Assembly: GCA_964400655.1 (NCBI GenBank)
Contig: CAYNVN010000017.1
Location: forward strand, 1-61,265
Direction of reading: 5' to 3'
Length of the DNA: 61,265 bases
Origin: B16-G9 sp964400655
GTDB lineage: Bacteria > Bacteroidota > Bacteroidia > Bacteroidales > F082
Both the position numbers and the translations under genes were made by a program. Positions 8,867-17,818 of the stretch are shown in pieces; the stretch's first letter is position 1, and each line of letters starts with the position of its first letter. The notes under the pieces are model-generated. The model did no database searches. It saw only the letters and a list, made by a program, of their open reading frames with translations, and had not been told where the DNA came from.

Positions 8867-10351
8867 TTATTTTTTAAACTCCGAAAGCGCAACCATCAGA
8901 TACTCCAGCTTTGCTTTGGCTTCGTGCGAAGAACAGCTGAAGTTGTTAACCATCATCGAAAAAGCAACTTCTCTGCCCGACTTTGTGGTGACGTAGCCGG
9001 CATAAGCCTTTACACCGTCGATGGTGCCGCTTTTGGCATGTATGTTGCCCGCTGCCGGCGTATCATAAAACATGTTTTCCAAAGTGCCCGTTTGACCACC
9101 CACGGCAAATGAGTTGTAATAATCGGTAAAGTATCTGCTCTTGTTTTTCATATATGTCAGCAAAAAAACCATTTGATCAGCTGTAATCGCATTGTATTGC
9201 GAAAGTCCGCTTCCGTCGGTAAGCCGCATCCCGTCCGTATCCATCCCTTTTTGTGCCCAGAAAGATTTTATGGAGTCCATGGCGACCGTTGTTTGGGGTA
9301 TTGCACCGAGATGTTTGCCTGCAACAATGGCGCAGTGCTCGGCAAACAGGTTGATGCTGTGGGTATTGGTCTGTTTAATTATTTCTGATAATGTTGGAGA
9401 AAAAACGGTGTCGAAAGAGATACGTTTGTTTAAAGCAATACCGGCCTCTTTCAACAATCTAACCGTTGTGGGTTTACCTGCTGTTTTAATACCTCCGGCA
9501 ACAAGCGCCGAATCGAGTTGCCATGCTGCGATAAATGCGGGATCGGGCATTGACCCCTTGACGCGAAAACGTGCCCTTCCAACCGGTAACGTTCCCTTAA
9601 TGATTCGTTTGTTACAGTAGGGAGCGCCGTAAATAACGGAGTTGTCTTGATTTACCGAATCGGCGGTTACCCTGTTATCAATTTGTAAATCGGGGATTGT
9701 GGGAGAAACATCAATAATTTTTGCCGGTTCGCCCATTTTAACTTCGGTATTAAAGTAAACGGAGTACATATTGTCCTCAATGGTTAACCCGCATGGGCCC
9801 GCTCCATAGTAGTTCCCTATGTTTTGCCACGACCATGAAGGGGGTACGATGTTATAACTGAAATAGCCCGCATCGGCTACCACACTGCCCGATATTGAGT
9901 CGATACCCTGTTTTTTGAGTGCATCTTTCCAGTGGTCGAAAAGTTGTTGTGTCGTTTGTTCAAAATATTTTGAACCCAACGAAGGGTCGCCGCCACCTCT
10001 TATGATCAGGTTGCCGTGTAAAATATGCCGGATGGTATCGAGGTGTCCCGAATATTCAAGGAGGGTAATAAATCTGTATTGAGGTGTTAGCAGCTCTGTT
10101 GCTGTTGCTGTGGTTAGCAGCTTAAGGGTGGAAGCCGGCCTTAATGCCATGTGCGGATTGTATTCGGCAATAACTTCACCGGTGTTTACATCCGTTGCCA
10201 AAAACCCGAATCCGGCGGTTCTGAAATCGGAACAGGCTGCAATTTCTTTTAATGCCCTGTTTACATTATGCTTTCTTTTTTTTAGCGGTTTTCGTGCAAA
10301 AAGGCTCAATGATATCAAAAGGAGCATTAAAAATGATACGGATCTTTTCAT
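8867..10351 (-). CDS. dacB: D-alanyl-D-alanine carboxypeptidase/endopeptidase, PBP4 type
   Basis: The 494-residue protein is a class C low-molecular-weight penicillin-binding protein (peptidase S13). An N-terminal signal peptide (VSFLMLLLISLSLFA) is followed by the active-site motif STLK at about residues 74-77. The large inserted domain typical of PBP4 follows, then SIN (HSINLFAEH) as the SxN motif and KSGT near the C-terminus as the KTG motif. It trims or cleaves peptidoglycan cross-links in the periplasm. It converges with the sigma-factor genes and diverges from nhaC. Confidence 0.93.
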   Translation of the reverse strand: MKRSVSFLMLLLISLSLFARKPLKKRKHNVNRALKEIAACSDFRTAGFGFLATDVNTGEVIAEYNPHMALRPASTLKLLTTATATELLTPQYRFITLLEYSGHLDTIRHILHGNLIIRGGGDPSLGSKYFEQTTQQLFDHWKDALKKQGIDSISGSVVADAGYFSYNIVPPSWSWQNIGNYYGAGPCGLTIEDNMYSVYFNTEVKMGEPAKIIDVSPTIPDLQIDNRVTADSVNQDNSVIYGAPYCNKRIIKGTLPVGRARFRVKGSMPDPAFIAAWQLDSALVAGGIKTAGKPTTVRLLKEAGIALNKRISFDTVFSPTLSEIIKQTNTHSINLFAEHCAIVAGKHLGAIPQTTVAMDSIKSFWAQKGMDTDGMRLTDGSGLSQYNAITADQMVFLLTYMKNKSRYFTDYYNSFAVGGQTGTLENMFYDTPAAGNIHAKSGTIDGVKAYAGYVTTKSGREVAFSMMVNNFSCSSHEAKAKLEYLMVALSEFKK

Positions 10352-10526
10352 AAAATATATAAATGGTTATTGCTTATAAAAAAAGCATCGATGCAAAGTA
10401 AGATTTATTATTGCGAGGCAAATTACAATAAAAATAGCATTTTTTATTCCGGGGTGAATAAATATTCATTTTCCAATTAAAACCAACTGCGGTAATTGTT
10501 ATTTTAGCCACATAACAACATATTGC

Positions 10527-12008
10527 ATGGATAATTACGGTTTTCTTTCCATTTTGCCGCCTGTTATTGCCATTGTGCTGGCATTAAAAACAAGGCAGGT
10601 TTATGTTTCGCTGGTTACCGGCATATGGCTTGGGTGGCTGATACTTAACAACTGGAACCTGCTTGACGGAACCATCGGTACGCTGGAAGGATTTGTAAAT
10701 GTTTTTAAGTCGGCGGGCAACACACGAACCATTATGTTCAGTGCACTGGTTGGTTCGCTGCTGATGTTCATACAATATTCGGGAGGAGTACAGGGGTTTA
10801 TCAACAGCATCAATGCGATGTTAAAACGTTTTGATGCGCAAAAGAGCGGCCGAAGCCGTATTATGGTTCAGCTTTTTGCCCAGATTACGGGAATATTGCT
10901 TTTTATTGAAACCAGTATAAGTTCGCTAACGGTGGGTACGCTTTACCGGCCTGTTTTTGATAAACTAAAAATACCGCGCGAAAAACTGGCATACATTGCC
11001 GATGCCACTTCGGCACCTTCCTCAATCTTAATCCCTGTTAATGCCTGGGGAGCATTTATTATGGGTTTGCTGATAACACAGGGGATAGAGCATCCGTTGC
11101 CCGTTATGGCATCGGCGTTGCTTTATAACTTTTACCCCATGCTTACCATCTTGATGGTTACCATAGTTATTGTTACGAAAAAAGATTTCGGCCCCATGGC
11201 CCTTGCCGAAAAACGAACCCGCGAAACGGGTAAATTGCATAACGATGATGCAAAACCGTTGATTTCGGACGAGATAACCTCAATGAGGATGAAAGAGGGT
11301 GTTGTACCCAAAAGCATGAACATGGTTGTGCCGTTGTTAACCATGATTGTGATGATGCCGGTAACTTTGATATACACGGGGTGGGGCGAAGTTTCGGAAA
11401 GCCGTTCGGGTTTCGATCATATTATTCAGGCTATCGGTAAAGGATCGGGGTCGTCGGCAGTGCTTTATTCGGTAACCATGTCGTTGATTGTTGCCATGAT
11501 TTTATACAGGATGCAGGGCATTATGAAAACCCGTAAAATGGTAGAAATAGCCATGAAAGGGATTGGCGAGCTTATGCCGCTGGCGCTGCTTATGATGCTG
11601 GCCTTTTCCATAAGTGATGTTTGTAACGAACTGGGAACGGGCAATTATGTAGCCCGTTTTACCGAAGGGTTAATCGCCCCGCAATATTTGCCGGCGCTTG
11701 TCTTTGTTATATCTTCATTTATAGCCTTTTCCACCGGAACTTCGTGGGGAACTTTTGCCATTATGATGTCCATTGTGGTTCCCATTGCCCAAATACACGG
11801 TGTCAATCTTTACCTGATGATTGCCGCCACACTGGGAGGGGGTGTGTTCGGCGATCACTGTTCACCCATTTCGGACACCACCATTATTTCATCCATGGCT
11901 TCCGCCTCCGACCATATTGACCATGTAAAAACCCAATTGCCGTATGCGCTTTTAACGGGTGCGGTTACGGTGGTTCTTTATTTAATACTGGGTTTCGTCA
12001 TGCAGTAA
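10527..12008 (+). CDS. NhaC-family Na+/H+ antiporter, copy 1
   Basis: This 493-residue protein has about 11-12 membrane segments and the NhaC pattern. Signatures include FSTGTSWGTFAIM and the GDHCSPISDTTI motif with acidic and polar residues in the ion path, and an internally repeated architecture (ADATSAPSSILIPVNAWGAF). It should exchange Na+ for H+ across the inner membrane. It differs from the other antiporter at 13606-15048 in sequence and resembles the form seen in many marine Bacteroidota. The gene is monocistronic; cdaA follows 135 bp later with its own promoter. Confidence 0.88.
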   Translation: MDNYGFLSILPPVIAIVLALKTRQVYVSLVTGIWLGWLILNNWNLLDGTIGTLEGFVNVFKSAGNTRTIMFSALVGSLLMFIQYSGGVQGFINSINAMLKRFDAQKSGRSRIMVQLFAQITGILLFIETSISSLTVGTLYRPVFDKLKIPREKLAYIADATSAPSSILIPVNAWGAFIMGLLITQGIEHPLPVMASALLYNFYPMLTILMVTIVIVTKKDFGPMALAEKRTRETGKLHNDDAKPLISDEITSMRMKEGVVPKSMNMVVPLLTMIVMMPVTLIYTGWGEVSESRSGFDHIIQAIGKGSGSSAVLYSVTMSLIVAMILYRMQGIMKTRKMVEIAMKGIGELMPLALLMMLAFSISDVCNELGTGNYVARFTEGLIAPQYLPALVFVISSFIAFSTGTSWGTFAIMMSIVVPIAQIHGVNLYLMIAATLGGGVFGDHCSPISDTTIISSMASASDHIDHVKTQLPYALLTGAVTVVLYLILGFVMQ

Positions 12009-12026
12009 CAACCAAAAATGATAATT

Positions 12027-12067
12027 GCCGGTTGATAAAACAAAAACCGGTCGTTATGGATTTTTTT
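12027..12067 (+). terminator. Possible weak terminator after nhaC copy 1
   Basis: CCGGTT (12028-12033) can pair with AACCGG (12045-12050); a T-run begins at 12060, some 10 bp after the stem. The distance makes it a weak candidate. Confidence 0.35.
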
Positions 12068-12119
12068 GTCTGCCGAAGTGTTTATTAAGCTGACACGGTT
12101 TCCTTTGCAATTAATTTGC

Positions 12120-12127
12120 TATTTTTG
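12120..12127 (+). promoter_or_regulatory. -7 element TATTTTTG for cdaA
   Basis: A perfect TAnnTTTG lies 15 bp before the TTG start at 12143. It implies a leader of only about 10-12 nt and fits that non-ATG start. Confidence 0.65.
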
Positions 12128-12142
12128 ACCAAAATCTGAACC

Positions 12143-12955
12143 TTGGAATTACTTTTTCTCAATTTCATCGATTTTCGCTGGTACGATCTGGTTGACATCA
12201 TTTTGGTGGCAGCCCTGCTTTATACAACGTATAACCTGCTTAAGGGAACCGCCGCCACCAATATCCTGCTGGGTATTGTTGCCATATTCTTGATTTGGAA
12301 AGTGGTAAACGCCTTACAGATGACCATGTTAACCGAGATTCTCGGGGCTTTTATCAGCGGTGGTTTTATTGCGTTGATCATTATTTTCCAACCGGAGATA
12401 AGGGAGTTTCTTTTTACACTGGGAACAACATCTTTTTGGGAGAAGTACAGCAGCCGGCTGGGGTTTATGAAGAAATTTTTTCAAGATACATACGAGCTTG
12501 ATATCGACCCGATAATAGTGGCTTGTAATCGTATGAGTGAAATTAAACAGGGAGCTTTGATTGTGGTAACCCGTCAAAACGAACTGCAACAATATGTCGA
12601 TTCGGGTCAGTTGATCGATGCCATTATCTCCGTAAGGTTGATTGAGAATATCTTTTTTAAGAACAGTCCTTTGCACGACGGGGCAATGATTATTACCGGA
12701 AACCGCATTAAGGCGGCTTCGTGTATTTTACCTGTTACCAAAAAGCATTTAAAAAGTTCGGCGGGTTTGCGTCATCGTGCCGCCGTGGGCATAACCGAGA
12801 TATCGGATGCCATAGCCATTTTGGTTTCCGAAGAAACCGGAAATATTTCTTACAGCATTAAGGGTGAGATAAAATACAACATTCAGCCCTCCCGCCTTCA
12901 AAATTTACTGGTCGCCGATTTGGGGCTTAACAGAACACCCGAAGGAAAGGGGTGA
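12143..12955 (+). CDS. cdaA: Diadenylate cyclase CdaA (c-di-AMP synthase)
   Basis: The 270-residue protein has the standard CdaA layout. Three membrane helices occupy residues 15-80, then a DisA_N catalytic domain with the DGA motif at 179-181 (SPLHDGAMII) and the RHRAA motif at 210-214. It condenses two ATP into c-di-AMP at the inner membrane. It starts with TTG; the first in-frame ATG is residue 60, inside the membrane region, so the TTG is needed. No YbbR/CdaR gene follows; the next 650 bp are a repeat region. Two Na+/H+ antiporter genes flank it, consistent with c-di-AMP's known link to ion balance, though this placement is only suggestive. Confidence 0.95.
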   Translation: MELLFLNFIDFRWYDLVDIILVAALLYTTYNLLKGTAATNILLGIVAIFLIWKVVNALQMTMLTEILGAFISGGFIALIIIFQPEIREFLFTLGTTSFWEKYSSRLGFMKKFFQDTYELDIDPIIVACNRMSEIKQGALIVVTRQNELQQYVDSGQLIDAIISVRLIENIFFKNSPLHDGAMIITGNRIKAASCILPVTKKHLKSSAGLRHRAAVGITEISDAIAILVSEETGNISYSIKGEIKYNIQPSRLQNLLVADLGLNRTPEGKG

Positions 12956-12960
12956 GTGGG

Positions 12961-13605
12961 GGTGCTGGTTTAACTGGTTGCTGCCTGCCCGAATGTACCG
13001 GAAGGTACGGGCGGGGTTGCTTGTTGCTTGGTGCTGGATGCTGGTTGTCCAAGGTTTGGAGGTTCAAAGTTTGAAAGTTTGACAAAGTTCAAAAGTTCAG
13101 AAGTTGAGAGGTTTTGGGAATCAGGTTGCTGGTTACTGCCCGTGTCACTCTGAGCGCCCGCCTGCCGGCAGGGCAGGGAGTCGAAGGATGACAATACCAC
13201 ACACAATCGTTTTTACAGCAAGCCCCATCGTCATTCCGAAGGAGGCACGACTGAGGCCCGCCCGAACGTACCGTTCGGTACGGGCGGGAATCTCCTCAGC
13301 ATCATCCTGCCTCTTGCAGACATAAGGGAATTCGGTCGTTCAAAGTAGGGGATTCCCGCCTGCCGGCAGGGCAGGCCCGCCTGCTTATGCATTCGGGCAG
13401 GTCTCCTCCTTCGTCGTCGAAATGACGTGTGAGTGGCGGTCGTCGGAGTGACGACGCAATTTAAATGAACGACGTGGTTTTGAATTTGTTTATTTTAGTA
13501 TTTGGAATTTACCCGCCTGCCGGACGGGCAGGATTGAAATTTGGTGCTTGCATTTTGAAATTTACTCCAAGTACTCCAAACTTTAGCGCACTTTAGGCAC
13601 TAAAG
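12961..13605. repeat. Composite intergenic repeat, copy A (inverted relative to B-D)
   Basis: This 645-bp stretch between cdaA and the second nhaC holds no gene. Read on the minus strand from 13605 it shows, in order, the left flank (CTAAAGTGCG, TTTGGAGTACTTGGAGTAAAT), a palindrome TGCCCGTCCGGCAGGCGGG, the central inverted-repeat module, then AACTTTTGAAC-like octamers and GCAACCA-like heptamers. At 13145-13191 there is also a mini-module, GTCACTCTGAGCG ... GTCGAAGGATGAC, with a CCTGCCGGCAGG palindrome in its middle. Short frames here are artefacts of the GC-rich repeats. The repeat begins directly after the stop codon of the antiporter at 13606. Confidence 0.85.
13230..13426 (-). repeat. Inverted-repeat module, copy A (197 bp)
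   Basis: The ends are GTCATTCCGAAGGAGGC and CGTCGTCGAAATGAC, which are roughly complementary. Inside are two palindrome sites, both filled: 13257-13288 (CCCGCCCGAACGTACC and its partner) and 13356-13402 (a CCTGCCGGCAGG unit plus a second one built around TTATGCATTCGGGC). It is the longest of the four modules because both sites are occupied. Confidence 0.85.
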
Positions 13606-15048
13606 TTATTTTACCTTCTTAATGGATAAACCGGTAAAGCCGAGGATAATGGCAATAACAGGGTTGATAAGGTTAAAAAAGGTAAACGGCAGGTAGGCGA
13701 TGGTTGCAACGCCCAGTGTGCCGGCCATGTATGCCCCACATGTATTCCACGGAATCAGCGGCGAAGTGAGTGTGCCGGAGTCCTCAAGGGTACGCGAAAG
13801 GTTTTCGGGAGCAAGTCCGCGCTTTTCATATTCCAGTTTGAACATCCTGCCCGGCAGTACGATGGACATGTATTGGTCGGAAGCAACAATGTTAACGCCC
13901 AATGCCGTAAATATGGTGGCGGCAATCAGCGAACCGGTACTGTGTACAAGTTTTAGCAGCAATTGTACCAGTCGTTTTAACTTGCCCGTTTCTTCCATAA
14001 CGCCGCCAAACATCAGTGCCGACAGGATAAGCCAGATAACCTCAAGCATTGAGTTCATCCCGCCCCGGTTTACAAGCTGGTCAATATTTTCAACTCCTGT
14101 TGAGGTTGTAAATCCCGTGTACATGGCTTTCCATACTCCGGCAATCATCACTAAGGGGGTTGACAGATCAGGACGATCTACAAACTGTATGATTTGATCG
14201 GGTTGAAATATAACGGCAAGGATACCGCCGGCAAGCGCTCCCAGCAAAATGGTGGGGAAAGGTCGTAATTTTAAAATGGCAAGTATCAAAACAACCGCAA
14301 CCGGAAGCAACAACCACAAAGATGTGCTGAAATGTGTTGCAATGGCTGTCATGGTCTGGTCTTTTAAGGCCATATTGCCTTCGCCCGTTGAGTTTAAACC
14401 GATAATGGTAAAAATAATAAGTGCAATAATTATGCTTGGAATGGTAGTCCACAACATGTGTTTTATATGGGTATATAGGTCGGAACCGGCAACGGCAGGG
14501 GCAAGGTTGGTGGTGTCGGACAGGGGAGAGAGTTTATCGCCAAAGTATGAGCCGCTTACGATGGCTCCGGCGGTAATGCTTAACGACATGTCCATTCCGT
14601 GGGCAATACCGATCAGCCCTACGCCAATGGTACCAACGGTAGTCCACGAGCTGCCAATGCTTCCTGCAACAATGGCCGTAACAATAACCACTGTCGGGTA
14701 AAAAATGTTGGGTGACAAAATTTGAAGTCCATAGTAAATCATGGTGGTAACCGTTCCGCTCATTACCCAGGTGCCGATTAAAGCCCCAACGGCCAGCAAA
14801 ATAAAAATAGCTCCCATGGCCTGACTGATACTATTAACAACACCTTTTCCCATATCTTCCCAGGTATATCCGTTTTTTAAACCGAATACTGCCGCCACAA
14901 GGCTGCTGAAGGTGAGGGCTATCTGGTTTGGCCCCCATGAAGCATCATCACCAAAAAGGTAAACGGCAAGGGTTAATAATCCGATAAGGAACAGCATGGG
15001 GATCAGCGCATCTGTCAGGGTCGGGTCTTTTTTCGGGCGTTTGGACAT
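13606..15048 (-). CDS. NhaC-family Na+/H+ antiporter, copy 2
   Basis: The 480-residue protein has about 11 membrane segments and matches the NhaC/MleN form of the family: SIGSSWTTVGTIGVGLIGIA, SGSYFGDKLSPLSDTTNLAPA, and ASDQYMSIVLPGRMF. The GDKLSPLSDTT motif corresponds to GDHCSPISDTT in the antiporter at 10527. It should exchange Na+ for H+, perhaps with an organic anion as in MleN. The promoter is TATATTTG at 15086-15079. The sequence is well diverged from the other copy, so the two are not a recent duplication. Intergenic repeat copy A abuts its stop. Confidence 0.9.
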   Translation of the reverse strand: MSKRPKKDPTLTDALIPMLFLIGLLTLAVYLFGDDASWGPNQIALTFSSLVAAVFGLKNGYTWEDMGKGVVNSISQAMGAIFILLAVGALIGTWVMSGTVTTMIYYGLQILSPNIFYPTVVIVTAIVAGSIGSSWTTVGTIGVGLIGIAHGMDMSLSITAGAIVSGSYFGDKLSPLSDTTNLAPAVAGSDLYTHIKHMLWTTIPSIIIALIIFTIIGLNSTGEGNMALKDQTMTAIATHFSTSLWLLLPVAVVLILAILKLRPFPTILLGALAGGILAVIFQPDQIIQFVDRPDLSTPLVMIAGVWKAMYTGFTTSTGVENIDQLVNRGGMNSMLEVIWLILSALMFGGVMEETGKLKRLVQLLLKLVHSTGSLIAATIFTALGVNIVASDQYMSIVLPGRMFKLEYEKRGLAPENLSRTLEDSGTLTSPLIPWNTCGAYMAGTLGVATIAYLPFTFFNLINPVIAIILGFTGLSIKKVK

Positions 15049-15078
15049 ATTGCTTTTGTTTAAAGGTTAATGTTTTAA

Positions 15079-15086
15079 CAAATATA
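15079..15086 (-). promoter_or_regulatory. -7 element TATATTTG for the second nhaC
   Basis: On the minus strand TATATTTG ends 30 bp before the ATG at 15048. A matching element for the divergent GT2 gene lies at 15172-15179. Confidence 0.6.
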
Positions 15087-15171
15087 GGAAAAAGGTTATT
15101 GTCAAATTTGACGGGTTAAGTATTTTATTTAAGTGAGTTGTATTAATGAACAATATACCGCATAACTTTTT

Positions 15172-15179
15172 TATATTTG
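15172..15179 (+). promoter_or_regulatory. -7 element TATATTTG for the GT2-led operon
   Basis: The TAnnTTTG match lies 20 bp before the ATG at 15200. No other clear promoter occurs before 21.56 kb, so it may drive all five genes up to the purine nucleoside phosphorylase. Confidence 0.6.
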
Positions 15180-15199
15180 CCTCTTAATTTAAACGGGGT

Positions 15200-15934
15200 A
15201 TGGCAAAAACACTTTCGGTAATTATTCCTGCTTATAATGAAGCGTTTACAATTCAAACAATTCTTGAGAAGGTTGTTTCGGTAAAACTAACGGGTGGCTT
15301 TAATATGGAGGTAATCGTGGTAAACGATTTTTCGACCGACGGAACCGAAAAAATGGTAAAAGAATTTATCTCGAAGAGTAAAAATCCTCAGGTAAAACTT
15401 TTCAATCAGCCGGAAAACAAAGGAAAAGGTGCCGCCATTCATCGCGGTATCGAAGAAGCCACCGGCGATTATATTGTGGTACAGGATGCCGACACCGAAT
15501 ACAACCCCGTTGAGTTTAACAAGTTGTTACAACCCGTGGTTGACGGATTTGCCGATGTGGTTTTCGGGTCGCGTTTTATGGGTGGCGAACCTCACCGTAT
15601 TCTTTTCTTTTGGCACTCGGTGGGTAATAAACTGCTTACCACTTTGTCGAACATGTTTACCAATCTGAACCTTACGGATATGGAGACCTGTTACAAACTG
15701 TTTGATGCTAAAATGTTAAAAAGCCTGTTGCTTAAAGAGAACCGTTTTGGGTTTGAACCGGAAGTAACATCTAAAATTGCCAGAGTTCCTAAAGTACGTA
15801 TCTATGAAGTGGGTATTTCGTACTACGGACGTACTTATGAAGAGGGTAAAAAAATTAGTGCAAAAGACGGTTTCAGAGCCATCTACTGTATTTTAAAATA
15901 TAATCTGTTCGACAGAAAAACCTTTAAAAAGTAA
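15200..15934 (+). CDS. GT2 glycosyltransferase, polyprenyl-phosphate sugar synthase-like
   Basis: The 244-residue GT-A protein begins SVIIPAYNEAFTIQTIL, has VIVVNDFSTDGT and NKGKGAAIHRGIEEATGDYIVVQDADTEY with the metal-binding DAD/DxD at about 96-98, and ends GFRAIYCILKYNLF. This is the soluble DPM1/DPG-type form, without membrane helices, which transfers a sugar from a nucleotide sugar to polyprenyl phosphate. It is the first gene of an operon whose next members include two GT-C-like membrane proteins that would use such lipid-linked sugars. The donor sugar is not predictable from sequence. Confidence 0.88.
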   Translation: MAKTLSVIIPAYNEAFTIQTILEKVVSVKLTGGFNMEVIVVNDFSTDGTEKMVKEFISKSKNPQVKLFNQPENKGKGAAIHRGIEEATGDYIVVQDADTEYNPVEFNKLLQPVVDGFADVVFGSRFMGGEPHRILFFWHSVGNKLLTTLSNMFTNLNLTDMETCYKLFDAKMLKSLLLKENRFGFEPEVTSKIARVPKVRIYEVGISYYGRTYEEGKKISAKDGFRAIYCILKYNLFDRKTFKK

Positions 15935-15944
15935 AGGATATTAA

Positions 15945-17804
15945 ATGATCAGGAAAAACATCCTTTCATTTTATGCCGTGCTGCTGGCCTGGTTTACGGT
16001 TATTCTTTTCCATTTTCTGGTGCCCTCTCCAAATCCTGTTTCGTGGGATACTTTCGGATACTATCTTTATCTGCCCTTAACCTTTATCTATCACGACCTC
16101 GGGTTGCAGCATAAAGAAATTATCGACCATATTTTTAAGCTGTACGACCCTTCCATGACCTTTTATCAGGCAACCCATATTCCGGGTGGCAACTGGATGA
16201 TGAAGTACAGTATGGGGATGGCCATTCTGTATGCTCCCGGTTTTTTTGCCGCTCATTTACTGGCAGGTTTTACCGGTTATCCCGCCGATGGTTTTTCGCT
16301 GCCCTATCAAATTGCAATTATGGTAAACAGTGTTTTGTTGTTTATGGCGGGATATTGGTACCTCCGGAAAGTTTTGCTCACCTTTTTTTCGGATAAGGTT
16401 ACCGCTGTTGTTTTACTGTTATTGCTGTTTGGAACCAACTTTTTTATTTACGCTACGCAGGTTGCCGAAACCGTTCATAACTATCTGTTTGCTTTTTATG
16501 CCATGATTTTGTGGAACACCATCAGGTGGCACCGGTTTCACCGGACAAAAAATGTGGTAGCGCTGGCTTTTCTTATAGGATTGGCAACTTTGTCGAGACC
16601 CACCGAATTGATCTCGGTATTGATTCCCCTGTTGTGGAATGTAACGTCGTTTAAAGGGTTAAAAGATAAATTCAGGCTCCTGACATCCGTTTATGGAAAA
16701 CAGCTGTTGTTGTTTTTATTCATCATGATTGCCATAGGGTCGTTACAAATCATTTACTGGAAAATTTATAGTGGGAGTTTTATTTATTACAGTTATGTTA
16801 ACCCCGGCGAGGGATTTGAATTTTTGAGTCCTTATTTGATGAAAGTATTGTTCAGCTTCAGAAAAGGGTGGTTTATTTATACCCCAATGATGCTGTTTGC
16901 CGTGGCGGGTTTCGGGTTTGTTTATAAAAAGAACCGGCAGGTTTTTGTGCCGCTGTTTACCTTTTTTATCATTAATTTATACATCGTTTCCAGTTGGTCG
17001 TGCTGGTGGTATGCACAAAGCCTCGGAATGCGGGCTTTGGTTCAGTCGTATGCCGTGATGGCAATCCCTTTGGGGTATTTTATCCGTTGGACGGTAAACC
17101 GAAAACCGTTGATTAAAACTTCGGTTATTGTGGTCATATTGTTTTTTGTATGGCTTAACCTTTTTCAAACCTGGCAGTTAAAGCATCATATTATCAGCGG
17201 CGACCGGATGACTTTTGCCTACTACCTGAAATCGTTTGGAAAAACAGAGATTAATCCCGAAGATCAAAAGCTGTTGCTGATAAAAAGGTTGTACCGCAAC
17301 AATAAACCTGTAATTGAGGATGAGTCGATTTACAACCGGAGAACCCTAAAAGAGTTTGACTTTGAGAATACCGGCGACAAAAAGGGGGCGCATTATACCG
17401 ACCGGATTGCCCGCACGGGCAACCGTTCGCTGAAGATGGACAGCACCCTTGTTTATTCACCCTCCTTCAGGATTCCTTTTGCAGAGATGACCGATAACTA
17501 TTACGCATGGATAAAAGTTTCGGTGTGGGTTTATCCGGTTCATGACCCGGATGAAACACCCTCGGCACTGGTTGTAACCTTTCAGCATAAAGGGAAAAAT
17601 TATTCGTACAGGGCACAGGCATTTAACAGTCCCGAAGTTAAAAAGAACCTGAAGCTTAACCGGTGGAACAGGGTTGAAATGGTTTATCTTACACCCGAGG
17701 TTAGAAAAAAAGAGGACGAATTGTTGGTTTATATTTGGAATCGTGGGAAAAAAGATATTTACTTTGACGATTTAAAAATTGATATACTGGAGCCGAAGAA
17801 ATAA
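15945..17804 (+). CDS. GT-C-like membrane glycosyltransferase with C-terminal beta-sandwich
   Basis: This 619-residue protein has about 10-12 membrane segments up to residue ~410. The first periplasmic loop contains SWDTFGYYLYLP and a later one ATQVAETVHNYLF and LSRPTELISVLIPLLWN; acidic residues in the first loop are typical of GT-C enzymes that use polyprenyl-phosphate sugars. After the last helix, about 200 residues form a soluble domain ending in YFDDLKIDIL, a pattern seen in carbohydrate-binding-module-like beta-sandwiches. The gene lies 10 bp after the GT2 gene. The protein at 18743 has the same layout. Acceptor and sugar are unknown. Confidence 0.7.
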   Translation: MIRKNILSFYAVLLAWFTVILFHFLVPSPNPVSWDTFGYYLYLPLTFIYHDLGLQHKEIIDHIFKLYDPSMTFYQATHIPGGNWMMKYSMGMAILYAPGFFAAHLLAGFTGYPADGFSLPYQIAIMVNSVLLFMAGYWYLRKVLLTFFSDKVTAVVLLLLLFGTNFFIYATQVAETVHNYLFAFYAMILWNTIRWHRFHRTKNVVALAFLIGLATLSRPTELISVLIPLLWNVTSFKGLKDKFRLLTSVYGKQLLLFLFIMIAIGSLQIIYWKIYSGSFIYYSYVNPGEGFEFLSPYLMKVLFSFRKGWFIYTPMMLFAVAGFGFVYKKNRQVFVPLFTFFIINLYIVSSWSCWWYAQSLGMRALVQSYAVMAIPLGYFIRWTVNRKPLIKTSVIVVILFFVWLNLFQTWQLKHHIISGDRMTFAYYLKSFGKTEINPEDQKLLLIKRLYRNNKPVIEDESIYNRRTLKEFDFENTGDKKGAHYTDRIARTGNRSLKMDSTLVYSPSFRIPFAEMTDNYYAWIKVSVWVYPVHDPDETPSALVVTFQHKGKNYSYRAQAFNSPEVKKNLKLNRWNRVEMVYLTPEVRKKEDELLVYIWNRGKKDIYFDDLKIDILEPKK

Positions 17805-17818
17805 AGATTAGAGAAGTT

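Noticed and set aside
12970..13325. Two short frames in repeat copy A
   Set aside because: They are built from the GC-rich palindromes (residues like RPPAGRAG), not from a coding pattern, and recur in the other repeat copies.
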